64,000 nucleotides of DNA from Mesorhizobium sp. J8 (lineage in GTDB: Bacteria; Pseudomonadota; Alphaproteobacteria; Rhizobiales; Rhizobiaceae). Below the pieces are notes generated by a model that saw nothing but the letters and a program-made list of their open reading frames with translations, did not search any database and was not told the DNA's origin. The translations under genes were made by a program, and so were the position numbers. The stretch spans positions 2,418,001 through 2,482,000 of the forward strand of contig NZ_AP024109.1 of the NCBI RefSeq assembly GCF_016591715.1, read 5' to 3'. Of the stretch, positions 47,632 through 56,372 are shown piece after piece (the first letter of the stretch is position 1; every line of letters starts with the position of its first letter).

Positions 47632-47654
47632 TCCAGTGATATGATTTCAAGAAT

Positions 47655-48626
47655 ATGCTGCATCAAATCGATCTATCTCGCGCCGATCTCAACCTGTTGG
47701 TCCTGTTTGAGACTGTCATGGAGGAACGCCATGTCGGCCGATCGGCATCGCGGCTCAACCTGTCACCGTCGGCGGTCAGCCATGGCCTCGGCCGGCTGCG
47801 CGGCCTGCTCGGCGATCCGCTGTTCCTGCGCACGCCGAGGGGCGTCGTGCCGACCTACCGCGCGCTGGAGCTTGCCGGGCCTGTCGCCGAAATCCTGGCG
47901 CGGGTGAGAAGCGTCGTCGCCAGCGCCGAGCCCTTCGATCCCAGCCGTTCCAGCCGCCGTTTCGTCATCGGCGCGCCCGATGGCGCCTCGGCGGTGTTCC
48001 TGCCGTCGCTGCTCGAAGTTCTGCATCAATTCGCGCCGGGTATTGACATCGGCATCCGCCAGCTGCTGCCGAGGCAAGGAGAGACGTCGCCGTTGCCCGC
48101 CTGGAGCGACGTCATCGCTGAACTTGAGGCAAGAATTATGGATGTCGCGGTCCTCCCGATCGGCGACGTGCCCGAACGCTTTCTCCGGCGCGCGCTCTAT
48201 GAAGAGGATTTCGTCATCGCCATGCGTGCCGGACACCGGTTCTCGCTGGCCCCGAGCATCGAGGCATACTGCGCCATGCAGCACCTCGTCGTGTCGCAGA
48301 CAGGCGACGCGCACGGGTTCGTCGATATCGCGCTCGCCGCGCGGGGTCTGTCGCGGCGCATCGCGCTCACCGTACCCAATTTCATGTTCGCGCTTGCCGT
48401 GTTGGCCGAGACGGATTTTGTCTCGGCGCTGCCGCGTCGTTTCGTGGCCAGGCATGCGCGCCGCTTCGGTGTGATCGCGGTCGATCCTCCCGTGACGCTA
48501 CCACCTTTCCAGATCACCGCCGTAGTGCCGAAGGTCGCGATGATGGACGCTGGCATTGCCTGGCTCGTCGGCCAGTTGGAGCAGGTCGGATCGGCGGTCG
48601 ATCCATCTGGCATCACGGCCGGCTGA
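47655..48626 (+). CDS. LysR-family transcriptional regulator
   Basis: The 323-aa product has a winged HTH (about 8-67: LNLLVLFETVMEERHVGRSA, then LSPSAVSHGLGRLRGLLGD) and a substrate-binding domain. The LLVLF.TVMEERHVGRSA style places it with the NodD/SyrM-like branch of LysR proteins. The likely target is the divergent NTF2-like gene. It also lies 69 bp upstream of the biosynthetic cluster in the same direction and might control it. Confidence 0.88.
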   Translation: MLHQIDLSRADLNLLVLFETVMEERHVGRSASRLNLSPSAVSHGLGRLRGLLGDPLFLRTPRGVVPTYRALELAGPVAEILARVRSVVASAEPFDPSRSSRRFVIGAPDGASAVFLPSLLEVLHQFAPGIDIGIRQLLPRQGETSPLPAWSDVIAELEARIMDVAVLPIGDVPERFLRRALYEEDFVIAMRAGHRFSLAPSIEAYCAMQHLVVSQTGDAHGFVDIALAARGLSRRIALTVPNFMFALAVLAETDFVSALPRRFVARHARRFGVIAVDPPVTLPPFQITAVVPKVAMMDAGIAWLVGQLEQVGSAVDPSGITAG

Positions 48627-48695
48627 TCGACTTCGGAGTCGCAAACGCGGCGCTTCATGGGTTAAATAGGGCCAAGCTCACGCGGCGGGGGGAGA

Positions 48696-49685
48696 ATGCA
48701 GGTCAGGATCGTCGGAACCGGCAGGGCGGTACCGGCTGAGCGGCTGACCACGCGCTCGCTGGAGGAGCGGCTCGGCCTCGGCCAGGGCGCGCTCGAAGCC
48801 GCGACCGGCGTCCTCGAGCGCTATGTGTGCAGTGCCGAATCGCAAATTGATCTCGCTTGCGCCGCGGCGACGCTTGCGCTCGAGGAAGCCGGCCTCGATG
48901 CAAGCGCGGTCGACCTGATCGTCGGCGGCTGCGGCGTGCCCTACCAGCCGCTGCCGGCAACCGCGCCCCTGGTTATGCAGCGCCTTGGCCTTGCCGACGG
49001 CTCGGCCGCCGCCTTCGATGTCAACAGCACCTGCCTGGGCTTCCTCACCGCTTTCGAGACCGCGGGCCGCATGATCGAGGCCGGGCAATGCGAGACCGCC
49101 CTGGTCTTCTCGTCCGAAGTCGCCTCGCGCGCCTTGCCATGGCAGGACGCGCCGGAGACCGCAGCACTTTTCGGCGACGGCGCTGCGGCAGCCGTGTTGC
49201 GCAAAGCCAAGCCGGGCGAGGGCAAGGTGGCGGCGAGCCTGATGCGCACCTATCCATCGGGCTGGGAGGCCTGCGGCATAGGTTCGGGCGGCACGCGCTT
49301 CGACTTCCGCAAGGAGCAGGAGGCATTCGCGGCACACAGCCTGTTCCACATGGATGGCAAGGAGTTGTTCCGGCTGACCTCGCGCCATTTCAACGCCTTC
49401 GTCGCCGCTCTGCTCGAACGCGCCGGTTGGCGGCATGGCGATGTCGATCTCGTCGTGCCGCACCAGGCGAGCCCTTTCGCGCTCGCGCATATGGCGCGCC
49501 AGACCGGCTTTGCGCCGCAGAAGCTGGTCGACATCTCCGCCCGCTTCGGCAACCAGATCGCGGCCTCCATGCCCTTCGCGCTGGATGTCGCGCGCCGCGA
49601 GGGTCGCGTAGCGACGGGCATGAAGCTGCTCTTCCTTGGTACTTCCGCCGGCGTCTCCTTCGGCGGCATGGCATTGGAGGTCTGA
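48696..49685 (+). CDS. 3-oxoacyl-ACP synthase III-like (KAS III) enzyme
   Basis: The 329-aa product is a FabH/OleA-fold thiolase. The triad is visible as Cys113 in DVNSTCLGFL, His256 in VVPHQASPFAL and Asn286 in RFGNQIAASMP. A strong SD (GGGGGGAGA) precedes the ATG. It is not in the fab operon and is the first of six linked biosynthetic genes, so it is probably a specialised starter or condensing enzyme rather than the housekeeping FabH. Whether it uses malonyl-ACP or condenses two acyl groups cannot be told. Confidence 0.9.
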   Translation: MQVRIVGTGRAVPAERLTTRSLEERLGLGQGALEAATGVLERYVCSAESQIDLACAAATLALEEAGLDASAVDLIVGGCGVPYQPLPATAPLVMQRLGLADGSAAAFDVNSTCLGFLTAFETAGRMIEAGQCETALVFSSEVASRALPWQDAPETAALFGDGAAAAVLRKAKPGEGKVAASLMRTYPSGWEACGIGSGGTRFDFRKEQEAFAAHSLFHMDGKELFRLTSRHFNAFVAALLERAGWRHGDVDLVVPHQASPFALAHMARQTGFAPQKLVDISARFGNQIAASMPFALDVARREGRVATGMKLLFLGTSAGVSFGGMALEV

Positions 49686-49687
49686 GC

Positions 49688-50671
49688 ATGGCCGTGCTCG
49701 TCACCGGCGCCAGCGGTTTCCTAGGCTCCCATGTGCTCGAGAGGCTGGCGGCATCGGGCACGCTGGCGCTCGGGCTCGGCCGTGACGAAGAACGTTGCGT
49801 GGCGCTCGAAGCCTTGGGCCATCGCATCATCTGTCACGATCTCGCGCAACCGCTCGACGAGGCGCTTGACCCCAGGCTCGCCAGGGTCGAGCGGATCATC
49901 CATTGCGCGGCGCTCTCGTCGCCCTTCGGACGCCTGGCGGATTTCGTGACGGCCAATGTCACGGCGACGCGGAACCTCGTCGATTTCGCCAGGCGGCGGG
50001 GCGTCGGCCGCTTCGTCCACATTTCCAGCCCGTCCGTCTGCTTCGCCTTCCGCGACCAGCTCGACCTTAGAGAGGACGTGGCCTTGCCGGAGCCGGTCAA
50101 TCATTATGCCCGCACCAAGCGCGAGGCGGAGACGATCGTGCTCGGCCAGACCGATATCCATCCGGTAGTGCTGCGGCCGCGCGGCATCTACGGCAAGGGC
50201 GACCGCGCGCTGCTGCCGCGCCTGATCAAGGCGGCCAGAAGCCGACCGCTGCCGCTGTTTCGCGACGGCCGCGCGGCCATCGACCTGACCCATGTCGACG
50301 ATGTCGTCGAGGCGGTCATGGCGGCGCTCGCGGCACCGGTCGAGGCCGAACGCCAAATCTTCAACATCTCCGGCGGCGAGGTGCTGCCGGTCCGCCGCAT
50401 CGCCGACGACGCCTGCGTCCGCGCCGGCCTGAAGGCGCGCTGGCGGGCGATGCCGTTGTTGCCGGCGATGCTGGCGGCGGGCTTGATGGAAGCGGTGGCG
50501 CTGCGTCTGCCTGGACGCTCCGAACCGCCGGCCACCCGCTATGGGCTGGGCCTCTTCGCCTACGCGCAAAGCCTCGATCTTTCCAAGACGAGACGGGTGC
50601 TGGGCTGGGCGCCGAAGATTGCGTTCGAACAGGGACTTGACCGCACTTTCGCCGGCGGCTGCGCGCCATGA
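49688..50671 (+). CDS. NAD(P)-dependent epimerase/dehydratase (extended SDR, 3beta-HSD/OleD-like)
   Basis: The 327-aa product has the extended-SDR Rossmann motif GASGFLG (7-13) and catalytic Tyr140/Lys144 in YARTK, with HISSPSV before them and RPRGIYGKGD in the substrate domain. It starts 2 nt after the KAS III stop. An OleD-type role, reducing the 3-oxo product of the KAS III enzyme, is attractive but inferred. A longer in-frame ORF from 48857 overlaps the previous gene and is not real. Confidence 0.9.
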   Translation: MAVLVTGASGFLGSHVLERLAASGTLALGLGRDEERCVALEALGHRIICHDLAQPLDEALDPRLARVERIIHCAALSSPFGRLADFVTANVTATRNLVDFARRRGVGRFVHISSPSVCFAFRDQLDLREDVALPEPVNHYARTKREAETIVLGQTDIHPVVLRPRGIYGKGDRALLPRLIKAARSRPLPLFRDGRAAIDLTHVDDVVEAVMAALAAPVEAERQIFNISGGEVLPVRRIADDACVRAGLKARWRAMPLLPAMLAAGLMEAVALRLPGRSEPPATRYGLGLFAYAQSLDLSKTRRVLGWAPKIAFEQGLDRTFAGGCAP

Positions 50672-51492
50672 AGCTCGTCTTCGCCAACAGCGCCTGGGTG
50701 AGCGCCGCCGAGCGGTTGATCCTGCGCGGCGGCGCCTGGCAAAGCGTCAGGCTGCGCGTCCGCTACGGGCTATTTTTTCATGCCGTTGCCGGGCCAGTTC
50801 TGGTCGATACCGGCTACACGCCCGAGGCGCTGAGCGGTGAGCGGCGCGGCCGCATGCTGCGGCTGTACGGTGGGTTGCTCAAACCTCAGCTCAACCCCGA
50901 CGCGCAGGTCCTCCCGGTGCTGCGGCGTTTCGGTCTGTCGCCCGATGATATCAGCACAATCATCGTCACCCACTTCCATGCCGACCACATTTCGGGCCTG
51001 TCGCTGTTCCGCAACGCCCGCTTTATCGCCAGCGATTCCGCCTGGGCGCGGGTCAAGGCGCGCAGCCCGAGGCAGAATATGCGCCACGGCGTCTTCACCG
51101 AGCTTTTTCCTGTCGATTTCGAAGCGCGGTTGGACGCTCTGTCCGCCAAGCCGAGCGTTGCAGCGCGTGGCAGCATGCCCGGCGGCGCCGATCTCTTCGG
51201 CGACGGCAGCGTGATCGCGGTCGATCTTCCCGGACATGCCGACGGCCAGTTCGGCCTGCTGTTCAATGCCCTCGACCGACCGCTGCTCTACGCCGTCGAT
51301 GTGCAATGGCTACTCGCAGCCTTGACCGACAACCGCACACCCGGCTTTCCGGCCACCTTGATCGCCGAGGATGCGGCGGCGATCGAGCCGACCAGCGCCA
51401 TGCTGCGTCGCTTCCTCGCCTCTGGCGGCGAGGTGATGCTCTGCCATGATCCCGCGCCGACGCCCTATGACCTCGCGCCGGAGGATTCATGA
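50668..51492 (+). CDS. metallo-beta-lactamase-fold hydrolase
   Basis: The 274-aa product has the metal motif THFHADH (about 101-107), with further ligands in DLPGHADGQ, YAVDVQW and MLCHDP. The ATG overlaps the SDR stop (ATGA). The family includes lactonases and thioesterases; in this cluster it could hydrolyse an ester, lactone or acyl-thioester intermediate. It lacks a signal peptide and so is cytoplasmic. Confidence 0.88.
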   Translation: MKLVFANSAWVSAAERLILRGGAWQSVRLRVRYGLFFHAVAGPVLVDTGYTPEALSGERRGRMLRLYGGLLKPQLNPDAQVLPVLRRFGLSPDDISTIIVTHFHADHISGLSLFRNARFIASDSAWARVKARSPRQNMRHGVFTELFPVDFEARLDALSAKPSVAARGSMPGGADLFGDGSVIAVDLPGHADGQFGLLFNALDRPLLYAVDVQWLLAALTDNRTPGFPATLIAEDAAAIEPTSAMLRRFLASGGEVMLCHDPAPTPYDLAPEDS

Positions 51493-52745
51493 ACGCGCTG
51501 GCGGAGGCGGCAGGGTCTTTCACCCTGACACGTTGGGCTTCGCGCAAGAACCGTGCGGATTTCGAGCGCTGGCAGGCAACTGCCCTGCGTCGCTTCCTCG
51601 ACCGCGACCTGCCGCGCGCGCCTTTCTATCGAAAAGCGCCGGCTCAACTTGCCGATCTGCCGGTGACCGACAAGGCTTTGCTGATGGCGCGCTTCGAGGA
51701 TTTCAACATCCACCGTCTGACCGCAACGCAAGCCTGGGCGGCTATGGCTCGTGACGGCCGCGCCGGCGCGCTCACCGTCGGCGCCAGCACCGGCACCTCC
51801 GGCAATCGCGGCCTGTTCGTGATTTCGGAAGCCGAGAAATACCGGTGGCTGGGCACGATCCTCGCCAAGGCGGCGTCCGATCTTCTCTGGCGCGGCATCC
51901 GGGTCGCCGTCATCCTGCCGCAGAACACAGGGCTTTACGACAGCGCCCGCAAATCGCGGCTGATAAAGCTCGCCTTCTTCGACCTGACCTCGGGGCCGGA
52001 AAGCTGGCGCGGCGCGCTCGAAGCCTTCGACCCGACGGTCATCATCGCGCCGCCAAAAATGCTCCGGCATTTCGCGGCCGAGAACTTCCAGCTCCGGCCG
52101 AAGCGCGTTTTTTCCGCTGCCGAAACGCTCGATCCGGTCGACCGTCCGGTTATCGAGGATTTCTTCCGGCTGCCGCTCGATCAAATCTACATGGCGACGG
52201 AAGGCCTGTTCGCCGTGACCTGCCGGCAGGGCGGATTGCATCTTGCGGAAGACTCCGTCTTCTTCGAATTCGAGCCTGCGGGTGAGGGGCTGGTGACGCC
52301 GCTGGTGACGGCTTTTCGTCGCCGGACGCAGATCATGGCGCGCTACCGGATGAACGATCTGTTGCGCTTGTCCAAAGGACCTTGCCGTTGCGGGTCGCCG
52401 CTGCGCTGCGTCGATGAGATCGTCGGCCGCATGGACGATGTCTTCCGGCTTGCTTCGCCGGACGGCCCGATCCTGGTCACGCCCGATGTGCTGCGCAACG
52501 CCGTGCTCAAGGCCGATCGCCGCATCGACGATTTTCGCCTCGTCCAGACGGGGCCGGACAGGGTCGAGCTCAGCCTTCCGCCAACGTTCGCGGACGACGC
52601 GGCGGCTGCCGCTCATCAAGCGGTGCAGGCGTTGCTGGACGCGCGAAAGGCGGTCGCCACCGTCGTGCTCGTCCGCGGGCCGCTGCCGCTGGAAACAAGC
52701 CGCAAGCTGCGTCGCGTCGAATGCCGGCTGGAGCAGGGACGATGA
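51489..52745 (+). CDS. F390-synthetase/phenylacetate-CoA-ligase-like adenylate-forming enzyme
   Basis: The 418-aa product has the adenylation P-loop GASTGTSGNRG (about 98-108), AAETLDP, the YMATEGLF acidic motif and a C-terminal domain with VGRMDDVFRL. It is shorter than typical acyl-CoA ligases and matches the CoF-synthetase/PaaK-like branch. A CRCG segment (GPCRCGSPL) may bind metal, as in PaaK-type enzymes. It overlaps both neighbours by ATGA and presumably activates a carboxylic acid for transfer. Confidence 0.88.
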   Translation: MNALAEAAGSFTLTRWASRKNRADFERWQATALRRFLDRDLPRAPFYRKAPAQLADLPVTDKALLMARFEDFNIHRLTATQAWAAMARDGRAGALTVGASTGTSGNRGLFVISEAEKYRWLGTILAKAASDLLWRGIRVAVILPQNTGLYDSARKSRLIKLAFFDLTSGPESWRGALEAFDPTVIIAPPKMLRHFAAENFQLRPKRVFSAAETLDPVDRPVIEDFFRLPLDQIYMATEGLFAVTCRQGGLHLAEDSVFFEFEPAGEGLVTPLVTAFRRRTQIMARYRMNDLLRLSKGPCRCGSPLRCVDEIVGRMDDVFRLASPDGPILVTPDVLRNAVLKADRRIDDFRLVQTGPDRVELSLPPTFADDAAAAAHQAVQALLDARKAVATVVLVRGPLPLETSRKLRRVECRLEQGR

Positions 52746-53887
52746 GCGGCGTGGCAACAATGGAAAGGCCCTTGCAACAGGCCGACCGGGTCGAGAACAA
52801 GCCGGCAAAGGTCGAGGCTTTTGTAGGGCTTTTCAACGAGATGCCGGTTGGCGATCTCATCGCCAACCTCAAGACGAAGATCGAGACGTTCGAAATTGCC
52901 GGTCGGGTTTTTCCGCTGACGTTGAACGACGCCAATGACACTCCCAACTGCTATATCTGCTGTCCGACCAGCGCCTATATCGGGTATGCGATGGACGAGA
53001 CGCGCAACTTCGCCGCCCATCCGCTGCTCAAGCGCGCGCTCAACGCCCTCATCGTGGCCTGCGCGCCGCTGGTCAGGGCGAGCGGCCTCGACCGCCAGGC
53101 GCAGGTCAACAACTGGCTCTATTCGACCAATCCGGTGCCGCTGCTCGACCGGCCGACAGCCGTGTCGTTGCGTTCGGCCTTGACCGCCCGTTTCCCCGGT
53201 CGCGCCATCGTCATCCGCTCGTTGAACGATATCGCCGATCCGGCGACCATTGCCGCGTTGAAGGCCGAGGGGTTCCGCATGCTGGCGGCGCGACATATCT
53301 ACATCTTCGCCGACCGCAGCGCATCGCCCGCCATGACCCGCGACATGAAGCGTGATCGCGCCCGCCTGCGCGCAACGCCGTTCGAGCGGGTCGGCAATGA
53401 CGATTTCACCGAGGCCGATTATGTCCGCGCCGAGCAGCTCTACGCCATGCTCTATCTCGACAAATACACGCCGCTCAATCCGCACTACACGGCACGCTAC
53501 ATCGCCGAGATGCACCGGCGCGGCATCATCAGCCTGGCGGGGCTACGCAGGCCGGGCGGCGAGCTGGTCGCTGTCACCGGCCTGTTCGAGAACGGCCGCA
53601 CGTTGACCCAGCCCATCGTCGGCTACGATACAAGCCTGCCGGTCGCCGACGGGCTCTACCGCATGATGATGGCGATGGCGCAGGACCACGCCACGGCGCG
53701 CGGCCTGTTCTTCAACATGAGCGCGGGCGCCGCCGGTTTCAAACGCCGGCGCGGCGCGGTCGCCGCGATCGAATACAACGCCGTCTATGCCGGGCATCTT
53801 GCGCTTCGCCGGCGCTTGGCGATCCGTATCATGGAGGCCATGCTGGCGCTGGTCGGCATTCCGCTGCTCAGGAGGTTCGAACTGTGA
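52742..53887 (+). CDS. GNAT-like acyltransferase
   Basis: The 381-aa product has a C-terminal half with GNAT-like strands (RGIISLAGLRRPGGELVAVT, then TGLFENGRTLTQP and YRMMMAMAQDHATARGLFFN), consistent with an N-acyltransferase. The N-terminal half carries an unusual NCYICCP segment that could bind metal or form a thiol site. The start at 52742 overlaps the ligase stop (ATGA). No close characterised homologue is recognised. Confidence 0.7.
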   Translation: MSGVATMERPLQQADRVENKPAKVEAFVGLFNEMPVGDLIANLKTKIETFEIAGRVFPLTLNDANDTPNCYICCPTSAYIGYAMDETRNFAAHPLLKRALNALIVACAPLVRASGLDRQAQVNNWLYSTNPVPLLDRPTAVSLRSALTARFPGRAIVIRSLNDIADPATIAALKAEGFRMLAARHIYIFADRSASPAMTRDMKRDRARLRATPFERVGNDDFTEADYVRAEQLYAMLYLDKYTPLNPHYTARYIAEMHRRGIISLAGLRRPGGELVAVTGLFENGRTLTQPIVGYDTSLPVADGLYRMMMAMAQDHATARGLFFNMSAGAAGFKRRRGAVAAIEYNAVYAGHLALRRRLAIRIMEAMLALVGIPLLRRFEL

Positions 53888-54879
53888 GCGAGCGCCGCGC
53901 GGAAGCTCACTGGCAGGCGGTGGCGCTGTCCGCCGATATCGGCAGGCGGCCCAAGCGCATCCTGTTCGACGGCGAGCCTGTGGTGCTGTTTCGCTCGGGG
54001 CAAGGCTTTGCCGCCCTGTTCGACCGCTGTCCGCACCGGTTGGTCGAGCTGTCGACCGGCAAGGTGGTCGGCGGCGAGATCGAATGCCCCTATCATGGCT
54101 GGCGTTATGATGGCGAGGGCCGCTGCACCGCGATCCCGGGCCATGTCGCCGCCATGCCGCATTACCGGGTCCGCCGCTACGCCGCGATCGAGCGCGACGG
54201 CGTCGTCTTCATCTCGTCCGGCACGCCCAAGGACGAGCCTTACCTTCACTGCATGCAGGGCAAGGACATCATCGTGCGGCGGGTGCGATCGTCGACTCAG
54301 TCGACGGTCATCGACGCGGCGGAAAACATCCTCGACGCCACCCATACGCATTTCACCCATAAGGGCCTTCTGCGCGGCCTCAGCTCCAAGCGCCATCTGG
54401 TGCGGGTCGAGGTGACGGGCGGCGAGGGCTGGGTCGAGGCGAGCTACACCGGCGAGGACCGCCAGCAGGGCCTGATCAGCCGGCTCCTGGAAGGCGAGCG
54501 CGCGAAAACCATCGGCCGCTTTCGCTATCCCGGCATCGCCGAGCTCGAATATTGGGGCAAGGACGGGCTGGCTCTGGCCACCACCTTCCATCTGCGCCAG
54601 GCCGACGAGCGCACCGTCGAGGGCGTCGGCTGGCTGATCGGACGGCGCCAGGGTCTGCTCGGCGAGCTGAAGGCGCTGGCCTTCAAGCCGCTCTTCACCA
54701 TCGCGCTGCACCAGGACCGCCGGGTGCTGAGATCGGCGAGCGACAATGCTCGTTTCGCGCCGCAAGCCTTGCCGGTCATCGGCCCGCTCGATTTCCTGCG
54801 CCGCGACATCGCGGCGATCATGGAGGGGAGGGTACCGGACGCGGCGAGCGAACCGAAGGTGCATCAGATCGAATTGTAG
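53884..54879 (+). CDS. Rieske non-heme iron oxygenase
   Basis: The 331-aa product has the Rieske pair CPHR (Cys49, His51) and CPYHGW (Cys68, His71), followed by the mononuclear iron site ENILDATHTHFTHKG with Asp151, His154 and His159 (D-x2-H-x4-H). The length suits the VanA/oxygenase-alpha type. The start is a GTG overlapping the previous stop (GTGA). No reductase or ferredoxin gene lies nearby, so electrons must come from elsewhere. The likely reaction is hydroxylation or dealkylation of the cluster product. Confidence 0.92.
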   Translation: MSERRAEAHWQAVALSADIGRRPKRILFDGEPVVLFRSGQGFAALFDRCPHRLVELSTGKVVGGEIECPYHGWRYDGEGRCTAIPGHVAAMPHYRVRRYAAIERDGVVFISSGTPKDEPYLHCMQGKDIIVRRVRSSTQSTVIDAAENILDATHTHFTHKGLLRGLSSKRHLVRVEVTGGEGWVEASYTGEDRQQGLISRLLEGERAKTIGRFRYPGIAELEYWGKDGLALATTFHLRQADERTVEGVGWLIGRRQGLLGELKALAFKPLFTIALHQDRRVLRSASDNARFAPQALPVIGPLDFLRRDIAAIMEGRVPDAASEPKVHQIEL

Positions 54880-54916
54880 TTTTTCGCTCTCGATATGGCT
54901 AGGTCGCGTTCCTTCA

Positions 54917-55073
54917 CACCCCCCTCTGCCCTGCCGGGCATCTCCCCCGCAAGGCGGGAGATTGGATGCCGCGACCGCTTTCGCCAATCATCGACGTTGC
55001 AGGAAAGGCGCCGCTGCCGGAGCTGCTGATCTCCCCCCCTCGCGGGGGAGACGGCCGGCAGGGCAGGGGGGTG
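54917..55073. repeat. inverted repeat at the convergent end of the cluster
   Basis: CCCCCCTCTGCCCTGCCGGGC (first 20 from 54919) is matched by the reverse-complement arm GGCCGGCAGGGCAGGGGGG near 55053-55071, and the inner arms TCTCCCCCGC..GGCGGGAGA and TCTCCCCCCCTCGCGGGGGAGA (first 20) form their own hairpins. It separates the Rieske gene from the convergent ATP-grasp gene and probably works as a bidirectional terminator. Confidence 0.75.
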
Positions 55074-55087
55074 CTGTCCCGCCGACC

Positions 55088-56263
55088 TCACCCATCAGGC
55101 CCGTTCCACTCAATATCGCGCGTCGATGCCGCCTGCAGGCTGATGCGTTCGCGCAATGCCAGGCGGGCAACCTCCGCCAGGGCCGTCCACTGCGCCCCGA
55201 TCGGCGCTGAATCGCCCGGCCAGTCGAGCAGTTCCTCGCCCTCGCGCATCGCCTGGCGAAAGCGGGCGAGCCCGCCCGAACGCAAAGCCGCCGGCAATCC
55301 ATAAATCCACATTGCGAGCCGCACCGTTTGCGGCGCCGTAACATCGGGCGCGACTTCCGCTCCATCGCCGAAAACCGCGTCCACGAAGCGCGCGGGATCG
55401 CGGAAGAAATGCAGGCCGCTCACCGCGCGTGGATTGCATTCGAGCGGCAGCACGCGGCCGCCCGGCTCGCGCATCAGGTCGAAGGAGATCTGCCCGGTCC
55501 AGGCCGTGCCCGCAACGATGCGCTCGACCAGCTCACGCGCCGCCTCGTCCTCGACCCGCTCGAAGAAGATGCCGGCGCCCATGCCGGCACGATAGGGTGA
55601 GCGATAGAGCGCCAGCGCCTTGAGCCTGCCGTCCCGCGCCACAGCATAGGCGCTGATCTCCTCGCCCTCGACAAAGCGCTGCGCCACCCAGGGCGTAGCG
55701 GGCGAGGGGGCGATCGCATCGAGGAAATCCGGTGTCGGTCGCAGCAGAACATGGCTGGCGAAGCGCGACCAGACCGGCTTGAACACCAGGTCGCGCGAGC
55801 GGGCACGCATCGCCTTCAGGTCGTCGCGGGAATTGAGAAGCGTGGTTTCCGGCACCGCCAGGCCAAGCCGTTCGGCGAGCCGGATGAAGCTGTGCTTGTT
55901 GTGGACCTGCTCCAAAAGCTCAATACCGGGGGCGAACAATCGCGCCGGCATGGTCCTGCCGCGCCAGGCAAGTGCAAGGTGAAAGACTTCCTCGCAGGTC
56001 GGGATGACCAGCTCGACCCCTTCAGCCCGCACCAGCGCCTCCACCGCCTCGGCGTAAGCCTGCGGTTCGAAGCGCGGCGGCGGCAGCCGGTGGTAGCGCG
56101 AGCAGGCCTTGCTCGCCGCCGCGATCGGCCGGACCGGCGTGTCGGCCAGGATCACCCTATGGCCCGCCTCATGAAGAAGGCGTGCCAGATGCAGCGCCAC
56201 CGGCGCGCGCGCCCCCGTGATGAGGATGGATGTGATCAGGATGGATCTGTCAGCCTTCGGCAT
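55088..56263 (-). CDS. ATP-grasp ligase
   Basis: The 391-aa product has an N-terminal Rossmann-like preATP-grasp domain (ILITGARAPVALHLARLL) and a grasp domain with LVFKPVWSRFASHVLL, QRFVEGEEISAYAV, and LPLECNPRAVSGLHFF holding the metal-binding Glu and Asn. Such enzymes join a carboxylate to an amine or similar nucleophile through an acyl-phosphate. It is convergent with the KAS III cluster, and the shared end suggests common function. The codons for Ser-Ile-Leu-Ile-Thr are duplicated near the N-terminus. Confidence 0.85.
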   Translation of the reverse strand: MPKADRSILITSILITGARAPVALHLARLLHEAGHRVILADTPVRPIAAASKACSRYHRLPPPRFEPQAYAEAVEALVRAEGVELVIPTCEEVFHLALAWRGRTMPARLFAPGIELLEQVHNKHSFIRLAERLGLAVPETTLLNSRDDLKAMRARSRDLVFKPVWSRFASHVLLRPTPDFLDAIAPSPATPWVAQRFVEGEEISAYAVARDGRLKALALYRSPYRAGMGAGIFFERVEDEAARELVERIVAGTAWTGQISFDLMREPGGRVLPLECNPRAVSGLHFFRDPARFVDAVFGDGAEVAPDVTAPQTVRLAMWIYGLPAALRSGGLARFRQAMREGEELLDWPGDSAPIGAQWTALAEVARLALRERISLQAASTRDIEWNGPDG

Positions 56264-56372
56264 CGGTCATTCGCGGTCGTTCCGTCCGCGAAAACCGTTG
56301 CGCGAAATCGCTCCGCCAGGCAATTGCGCTGTTCACGCCAATCCGGCTGGCGCGCTGCATGCGGGGTGTCGA

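Noticed and set aside
48696..49685. Housekeeping fabH
   Set aside because: It is not next to plsX or fab genes and is tightly linked to accessory enzymes, so a specialised KAS III is more likely.
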